This document shows, in pieces, positions 5,545-9,744 of a DNA stretch of 9,744 bases. Source of the stretch: Microcaldota archaeon (lineage in GTDB: Archaea; Micrarchaeota; Micrarchaeia; Anstonellales; Bilamarchaeaceae). The DNA is taken from the NCBI GenBank assembly GCA_013425425.1, contig JACCLJ010000082.1:1-9744 (forward strand). The letters are read 5' to 3'. How positions within the stretch are numbered: the first letter of the stretch is position 1; every line of letters begins with the position of its first letter. The notes under the pieces are model-generated. The model saw nothing but the letters and a program-made list of their open reading frames with translations. It did no database searches and had not been told where the DNA came from. The translations under genes and the position numbers were made by a program.

Positions 5545-6519
5545 ATGACCGGGCAGGCTAGAAACCGCGATAATGAAGTCGTCAGAGAGATCTGTTCGCT
5601 CATGAAGGCCAACCCTGACCCGGATTACGTGCGGAGCCACCTGAGCGAAAAAGCCAGAAAGAAATTCTCATTGCTCATGCAGGAAAAGCGCATAAAGCAG
5701 ACGCTCGATGTCATAAAATTCTTGAATGGGAACCATGTAGATTATGTGGTACTGAAAGGCGTCTCGCTCTCCTATTTCGAGCCCGAGCGTGAATTCGCCG
5801 ATCTCGATATCTTACTAGATAAAGAAGAGGTCGAGAAAGTCGCCAATCTGCTGATCGGGCGGTACGGTTACGAATATGACCGGTTAGAAGAGCTCCAAGC
5901 GCTTAGAAAACCGGGTCTGGATAATGCCCATGACCTGAAACTAGTATCCAAAGACATGCTACCAATCGAGATTCACTTCCGCCTATTCAACTACCTCTCT
6001 ACCGGAAAGCTGCCTCTCATGACCGATAAAATCTTCCTGAAGCTGGACGGCGTCAGCATCCCCTGCCCTCCGACAGAAGCGCAGCTCCTGGAAGTGATGT
6101 TGCATAACGCATACCATCATCTCTTCCTTTGCGATAAGGAGCGGTGGATACGGGATATAAATATCCTGGTCCGCAATCATGATATCGATTGGGATGGATT
6201 CATTGGGATCCTTGCCGCTCTGGAGCAGACGGAACTCGTTTACCTGACTCTCAGATACCTGAACGGATCCTGCAAGGAAAATGTAGCGATTCCACCCCTT
6301 ATCATGGCAAGATTGCGCCCGCCATCGCGGATGTCTTATCTGAAAAAGCCAGTCTTCATCTTTGCGTGCCATTTTACGTGGGACCGGCTTTTCCCCCCGA
6401 AGGATATCCTGTGGGAAAGGACGAATATAGAGCCCACCTCGAGATTGTTCTTTCTGGCCTACCCTATGAACTGGATCAGGCTGGTTTTTGTGCTGACCTC
6501 TATGCTTGTCAAACGCTGA
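5545..6519 (+). CDS. Uncharacterised nucleotidyltransferase-fold protein (PF14907/NTP_transf_5-like)
   Basis: A 324-residue protein with the layout of the 'uncharacterised nucleotidyltransferase' family. An N-terminal helical part is followed by D-Y-V-V-L-K-G-V-S-L (66-75), the acidic pair E-F-A-D-L-D-I-L-L-D with D86 and D88 as likely metal ligands, a third acidic site I-E-I-H-F-R-L (E142, H144), and the family's helical motif M-L-H-N-A-Y-H-H-L-F...R-W-I-R-D-I-N-I-L (185-208). The catalytic residues look intact. Homologues recur in bacterial lasso-peptide loci beside HPr-kinase-like proteins; in pseudomycoidin biosynthesis, as I recall, one decorates a phosphorylated serine. Here it converges tail to tail with a kinase-like gene, five bases apart. 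Its hydrophobic C-terminus (about 300-320) may touch the membrane. The family call is firm; the substrate is unknown. Confidence 0.85.
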   Translation: MTGQARNRDNEVVREICSLMKANPDPDYVRSHLSEKARKKFSLLMQEKRIKQTLDVIKFLNGNHVDYVVLKGVSLSYFEPEREFADLDILLDKEEVEKVANLLIGRYGYEYDRLEELQALRKPGLDNAHDLKLVSKDMLPIEIHFRLFNYLSTGKLPLMTDKIFLKLDGVSIPCPPTEAQLLEVMLHNAYHHLFLCDKERWIRDINILVRNHDIDWDGFIGILAALEQTELVYLTLRYLNGSCKENVAIPPLIMARLRPPSRMSYLKKPVFIFACHFTWDRLFPPKDILWERTNIEPTSRLFFLAYPMNWIRLVFVLTSMLVKR

Positions 6520-6524
6520 TGCCG

Positions 6525-7466
6525 TTATGCCCTGTCCAAGAAATCGATTAGGGTTTTTATCACTTCTTCTTCGTCAAATCCTGCGTAAAACGAGAAACAT
6601 TTAGCATTCTCCACCAAAGCGGCATATCTTCCGAATATCTGTTTAGAGAGCTCGGGGCCGCCCCTGTCCCTCGCCGCACATGATGTGAAGCTCAATTCTT
6701 TTTGATAGCTCCTTATCAGGCTCAGCAGCGCCAGATTGCCGTCTAGGGGCTTTATCTCGCTGGTATCGTTGTTCCATATCTTCAAAAAGACCAGGATATC
6801 CACGTTCTTATACCGTTGCGTGTGATCCATATAGAAGCCGATATCGAAGGATCCTGATTTTATGCCGAACCGTTTTTCCAGATCCCCGTCGATGGTGGTG
6901 TTCAAGGTGAACGGAATGATATGGGTGCCATCGAATATGACCGAATCATCGCTGATAGCTCTCGCACCCTGCCGTATCAGCCTTATCAAGGAAGAAGATT
7001 TGCCGCAATGGCTGTCTCCGCAGAAAACGATATTTTTCCCCTTGTAATGCGCTGCCGAAGCATGGACATACGACATCCCTTTCTCTTCTGCCGTCTTGAT
7101 TATCAGCAATTTCAGCAGCCATCTAGATACGTTTTGAAGCGCTTTGCTGTCTTCAGCATAATCCACGGTCATGCGTTTTTTCTCGAAATCCATGCAGATG
7201 ACATACTCGTTGTCCCTGCCAGAGAGGAAAATCTGCCCGTCGTGCAGATAAACGGCTTGTCCGTCCAGGATATTGGTGCGGATCGCTTTTTTGGGGATTG
7301 CCGCGGTTGGCTTCCGGTCAGGAAGATGAAATTCGGCGCTGCAATCCGGGTCCGCAGCTTCTCCTGCCCCATAATACCGGATCTCCTTGTCTATGCTCCT
7401 GAAAAGCCCGTCTCCATCGTGCCGTATTCTGAGACTGACGCCCGCAAAATCGTAATAGTCATGCAT
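6525..7466 (-). CDS. HPr-kinase-like P-loop protein of a peptide/glycan locus
   Basis: A 313-residue protein. The N-terminal half is unassigned and beta-rich. The second half resembles the catalytic domain of HPr kinase/phosphorylase: Y-V-H-A-S-A (133-138, the family's conserved H-A-S), then the P-loop G150-D-S-H-C-G-K-S157, and I-S-D-D-S-V-I-F (171-178) with the acidic pair D173-D174. The usual second-glycine P-loop SGSGKS reads DSHCGKS, still fitting GxxxxGK(S/T). No PTS or HPr gene is nearby, so a role in phosphorylating HPr is unlikely; members of this branch accompany PqqD and PF14907 proteins, and some phosphorylate the last residue of lasso peptides. ATG 7466 has GAGGTGA six bases upstream (7473-7479) and overlaps the preceding S26-like gene by 8 bases, so translation is coupled. 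Substrate unknown. Confidence 0.87.
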   Translation of the reverse strand: MHDYYDFAGVSLRIRHDGDGLFRSIDKEIRYYGAGEAADPDCSAEFHLPDRKPTAAIPKKAIRTNILDGQAVYLHDGQIFLSGRDNEYVICMDFEKKRMTVDYAEDSKALQNVSRWLLKLLIIKTAEEKGMSYVHASAAHYKGKNIVFCGDSHCGKSSSLIRLIRQGARAISDDSVIFDGTHIIPFTLNTTIDGDLEKRFGIKSGSFDIGFYMDHTQRYKNVDILVFLKIWNNDTSEIKPLDGNLALLSLIRSYQKELSFTSCAARDRGGPELSKQIFGRYAALVENAKCFSFYAGFDEEEVIKTLIDFLDRA

Positions 7467-7893
7467 CTTCGTTCACCTCGACAAGCGGGTAATATCTCGA
7501 AGCGAAAGAGAGGGCGCGGAAATACTTCTTGTTCTTCAGGCCGAATATCTTCGAGTATATGATGAACTGGGGCAAGAAGAACGCGAGCAGCAGATCCGCC
7601 AAAAACTTTTTCTTGACATGCTTCCGCTTTCCCACGACCACCCCCATCAGCTTCTCCTTCTTGAACGGGAAATCGAAAAGCGGGCATTTGTCCCCCTTGG
7701 TGAAACAATATCCGCAAAATCGATGGATTAGGCGGTGCGCAATCTTCACTCCGAATCGGTTCTCGAACAGGACCACGTCCCCTATCTCCGGCACAGCCCC
7801 TTTATCGAGCAGGAGGAGCTCCCTGGGGTCGATGCTCGGTGACATGTCGTCGCCCTCGACGATCTTAAGCTTCTCCAAATTCCTCAAAGACAT
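7459..7893 (-). CDS. S24/S26 signal-peptidase-like protein with Ser-to-Asp change at the catalytic site
   Basis: A 144-residue protein with the S26 fold outline: V-E-G-D-D-M-S-P-S-I (12-21, aligned to the usual G-x-S-M-x-P), P-E-I-G-D-V-V-L-F (35-43), K-I-A-H-R-L-I-H (50-57, the H-R signature of the archaeal/ER-type subgroup, where His replaces the bacterial Lys), T-K-G-D (65-68) and M-G-V-V-V-G (83-88). The position of the nucleophilic serine is D16, so ordinary Ser-protease chemistry looks lost unless S18 takes over. A basic stretch then a hydrophobic segment (about 97-120) may anchor it to the membrane. ATG 7893 is chosen over an upstream in-frame TTG (7920) because GGAGGG precedes it by 9 bases. 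It overlaps the GT4-like gene by 29 bases and the kinase-like gene by 8. It may be a leader-processing or scaffold protein. Confidence 0.8.
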   Translation of the reverse strand: MSLRNLEKLKIVEGDDMSPSIDPRELLLLDKGAVPEIGDVVLFENRFGVKIAHRLIHRFCGYCFTKGDKCPLFDFPFKKEKLMGVVVGKRKHVKKKFLADLLLAFFLPQFIIYSKIFGLKNKKYFRALSFASRYYPLVEVNEDA

Positions 7894-8980
7894 GCTTGAC
7901 TTCCCTCCTGTACCTGTCAAAATTGAATTTCTGCGCTACGCTTTTTGCGCCTTCCGCTTTTTTCCCTGCGAAACCGGAATCCGATAGCATGCGCGTGAGC
8001 CCTTCTGCATAATCCTCCGTATCCTTGTGCCTGGCGCAGTATCCGAACGTGTCTATTATCTTCTTTTCATAGCCGGCGTATTCGTTCGTGACCACCGGCA
8101 GCCCGTGCCCTATGCATTCGGACAGCGCGATGGGGCACTCGTCAAAGCAGAAAGGCATGAACGCGCAGTCGGCCATCTTCAGGTATGCGTGGTACGGCTC
8201 TTTGCCTAAGAAGCCGGCTAAGATTATATTCGCCTTCCCCTTCGCATCAGCGAGAAGCGATTTTATGTAATCCCGTTCATAATTATTCAGCCTTCCGCAT
8301 ATGACAAGGACAGCCTCAGGCATGGTCTTCTTCAGGATCTTCATCGTCTCTATGGCATAGCGGATGCCCTTCATCACCCTCAGCTCTGCAGGCATGATGA
8401 TGAACCTGATTCCCCGATCTCTTTTGGGACTGCCAACCCAATTGAAACGCGGGATCGGCCTTGGGATATACGTTATCTTATCCGGGCTGATGCCATGCTC
8501 TTCGATTATCAGTTCCCGAATCTTGTTGGAAAGGACAATGATCCGCTCTGCTTTTTCATAATTCTCCCTCTCCTTCCCGGCGACAAACCGATAATACCTC
8601 GCGAGTTTCTCGAAATGGGCCGTCTCAGGGTACTCGCCTTCGATAAGCTTGGCCGCTTTCTTATAAGGCACGTTCGATGTATAGGTGATGTGCTTCCGGG
8701 AAATGAAGCGCCCCATCATGGTGAATGCCAGGATCGCATCCGGGTTCGCGTTTCCGACCTTTTTCGCGAAATCCTTGGCCATTGATTCTGTGTTATAGTA
8801 TTGATTCATCGGATCGGCAGGGTCCCGTATCCCGCCCTCCAAGTCCACATCCCCGCCGCTCGGCGCGAACACGATCCTTTGATGGTCAGCCAATGCCATG
8901 TTGATGTCCCTGAAGGCGGTAATAAAGCCGTTGTAGAGCTTTCCATCCAGCTCATTGGGGACCCCTATAGCGATCTTCAC
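7865..8980 (-). CDS. GT4-type glycosyltransferase (GT-B fold, group 1)
   Basis: A 371-residue enzyme. The C-terminal half carries the group-1 signature: P-A-E-L-R-V-M-K-G-I-R-Y-A-I (197-210), a V-L-V-I-C-G-R strand (224-230), I-I-L-A-G-F-L-G (252-259), a Y-L-K-M-A-D-C-A-F-M-P-F segment (266-277) and D-E-C-P-I-A-L-S-E-C-I-G-H-G-L-P-V-V-T-N-E (280-300). The donor-binding E-x7-E reads D280-x7-E288, a conservative change. The N-terminal half is less typical. It transfers a sugar from an activated donor; the acceptor is unknown. The start is GTG 8980: no ATG is suitably placed, and a TATA-like box lies about 29 bases upstream, giving a nearly leaderless message. It is first in an overlapping operon with the S26-like and kinase-like genes, which suggests the sugar goes on the same product. 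Confidence 0.92.
   Translation of the reverse strand: MKIAIGVPNELDGKLYNGFITAFRDINMALADHQRIVFAPSGGDVDLEGGIRDPADPMNQYYNTESMAKDFAKKVGNANPDAILAFTMMGRFISRKHITYTSNVPYKKAAKLIEGEYPETAHFEKLARYYRFVAGKERENYEKAERIIVLSNKIRELIIEEHGISPDKITYIPRPIPRFNWVGSPKRDRGIRFIIMPAELRVMKGIRYAIETMKILKKTMPEAVLVICGRLNNYERDYIKSLLADAKGKANIILAGFLGKEPYHAYLKMADCAFMPFCFDECPIALSECIGHGLPVVTNEYAGYEKKIIDTFGYCARHKDTEDYAEGLTRMLSDSGFAGKKAEGAKSVAQKFNFDRYRREVKHVFEEFGEA
7903..7908 (-). promoter_or_regulatory. Shine-Dalgarno site for the S26-like gene
   Basis: The minus strand reads GGAGGG nine bases before ATG 7893, inside the end of the GT4-like gene. It fixes the start and implies coupled translation. Confidence 0.6.
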
Positions 8981-9004
8981 GAAGCGGTATTTGATTTGAA
9001 GGTC

Positions 9005-9013
9005 TTATAAATA
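9005..9013 (-). promoter_or_regulatory. TATA-like box for the GT4/S26-like/kinase-like operon
   Basis: The minus strand reads TATTTATAA, centred about 29 bases before GTG 8980. It occupies the 38-base gap after the membrane-protein gene upstream, so the three-gene operon can be transcribed on its own. Confidence 0.55.
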
Positions 9014-9018
9014 ATTCA

Positions 9019-9744
9019 TTATCTGTCACATTGCCGGGAAACCCCGATGATCATGAGGATGCTGCGGTATGCCCGGGTGAAAATCAGCGAGCTTGCATAG
9101 CTGATAACGGTAGTCAGCAAGACCAGAACGATGAAAGATATCCATGTCGGAACATTTTCTTGGATTAGGGGTTTGAGGATGAAAAAAAGGACCGTCGATT
9201 GCATCATATACATGATCAATGTATTCCTCCCCAGCTCCTCAAACAGCCTGGCGAGGGCTGGCATCGTCTTCATGGCAATCCGATGCATGTTCAGGAGAAG
9301 GCATGAGAACGCTACAGGCGCGAAAAGGTACGCAAGAACGTACAACCCGGCCGATCTCGACAGAATCGCCAGGGAGAATAAAACGGACAGTGCGATAGAA
9401 GCCGGTAACCACCCGGCCATCTTGTTGGAATCTATTTTCGAAAGGGCCATCCCGGCAGTGAACACGAAGAGAAGCCTGCCGAAAAAGGCGAGAGAAACGG
9501 GATTGGCATTCCACAGGGCAGCATTGTACTGCAGATTCGCATATTCAGAGATGGCAGAAAAACAAAGGGAAAGGAGAAGGAGGTTGGTCCAACCGATCAT
9601 TTTCTGCAGCCGTAGGAGGATGGGATAGATCAGGTAAAGGCTAATCAGTATCGGAATGAAATAGAGGCTCCCCCCATTCGCAAGCCCAAGCGCGAGAAAA
9701 ACAGGGATGGATTGCATGGGTTCACCCACGAGAACCATCCCGCC
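9019..9744 (-). CDS. Polytopic membrane protein resembling acyltransferase family 3, C-terminal part (5' end beyond window)
   Basis: The frame is open from the right edge to TAA 9019, 241 residues. An in-frame ATG at 9738 exists but two more codons precede it without a stop, and the protein starts mid-way through a membrane bundle, so the true start is probably outside. Seven or so hydrophobic segments are visible, including Y-F-I-P-I-L-I-S-L-Y-L-I-Y-P-I-L (26-41 from ATG 9738), which matches the W-F-x-x-x-L-x-x-Y-L-x-x-P-x-L element of acyltransferase-3 proteins, and a late G-R-N-T-L-I-M-Y-M-M-Q-S segment typical of the family's last third. Such enzymes add acetyl or other acyl groups to sugars or lipids at the membrane. 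It sits upstream of the GT4-like gene and shares its strand. The catalytic N-terminal His region is not in view, so the call is moderate. Confidence 0.75.
   Translation of the reverse strand, partial: GGMVLVGEPMQSIPVFLALGLANGGSLYFIPILISLYLIYPILLRLQKMIGWTNLLLLSLCFSAISEYANLQYNAALWNANPVSLAFFGRLLFVFTAGMALSKIDSNKMAGWLPASIALSVLFSLAILSRSAGLYVLAYLFAPVAFSCLLLNMHRIAMKTMPALARLFEELGRNTLIMYMMQSTVLFFILKPLIQENVPTWISFIVLVLLTTVISYASSLIFTRAYRSILMIIGVSRQCDR

Noticed and set aside
6921..7562. Plus-strand 213-codon frame
   Set aside because: Antisense to the kinase-like and S26-like genes, both with recognisable motifs and Shine-Dalgarno sites; no domain recognised in it.
9131..9628. Plus-strand 165-codon frame
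   Set aside because: Antisense to a polytopic membrane protein; Arg-rich, typical of the complement of hydrophobic coding sequence.
1..9744. tRNA, rRNA, CRISPR array, transposase or long repeats
   Set aside because: Looked for by eye on both strands; no cloverleaf, regular spaced repeat or transposase motif was seen. Coding sequence fills nearly all of the window.

Overview
The window looks archaeal. Most gene starts have an A/T-rich TATA-like box centred about 25-30 bases upstream and little or no 5' leader, including one GTG start. Other genes, mainly those inside operons, carry GGAGGT/GGTGA-type Shine-Dalgarno sites. This mix is typical of archaea. The lineage cannot be fixed from the sequence; a small-genome (DPANN-like) archaeon is possible but is only a guess.

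Left part (1-4144), general cell functions: the N-terminal part of a CPA2-type cation/proton antiporter (minus, runs off the left edge) preceded by a tiny 42-residue CxxC/CxxC protein; a HIT-family hydrolase (minus); a divergent, membrane-anchored ComEC-like metallo-beta-lactamase-fold protein (plus); an AI-2E/PerM-family transporter (minus); and a two-gene unit of a 51-residue conserved-looking protein and a stand-alone parvulin prolyl isomerase (minus).

Right part (4235-9744), an accessory island resembling a RiPP (ribosomally made, modified peptide) or cell-surface glycan cluster. A PqqD-like peptide-recognition gene overlaps by 14 bases a 29-codon ORF that has its own GGTGA site. That ORF carries a Y-x-x-P-x-I motif of the kind PqqD/RRE domains bind in lasso-peptide leaders, and ends in the segment GPLGVYLLEM. 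Nearby are a family-2 glycosyltransferase (minus), an 'uncharacterised nucleotidyltransferase' (PF14907-like, plus), an HPr-kinase-like P-loop protein, an S26-type signal-peptidase-like protein with Asp at the usual catalytic Ser position, a GT4-type glycosyltransferase and the C-terminal part of a polytopic membrane protein resembling acyltransferase family 3 (last four minus). The last GT, the S26-like gene and the kinase-like gene overlap end to start and form one operon with its own promoter.

PqqD, PF14907 nucleotidyltransferase and HPr-kinase-like proteins are a known association of bacterial lasso-peptide and some exopolysaccharide loci. Here they occur in an apparently archaeal context, with a candidate precursor of odd shape and no lasso cyclase (asparagine-synthetase-like) or transglutaminase-like leader protease inside the window. 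Those could lie to the right of the edge, or the product may not be a lasso peptide. No rRNA, tRNA, CRISPR, transposase or long repeat was seen, and no gene-free stretch exceeds 300 bases.
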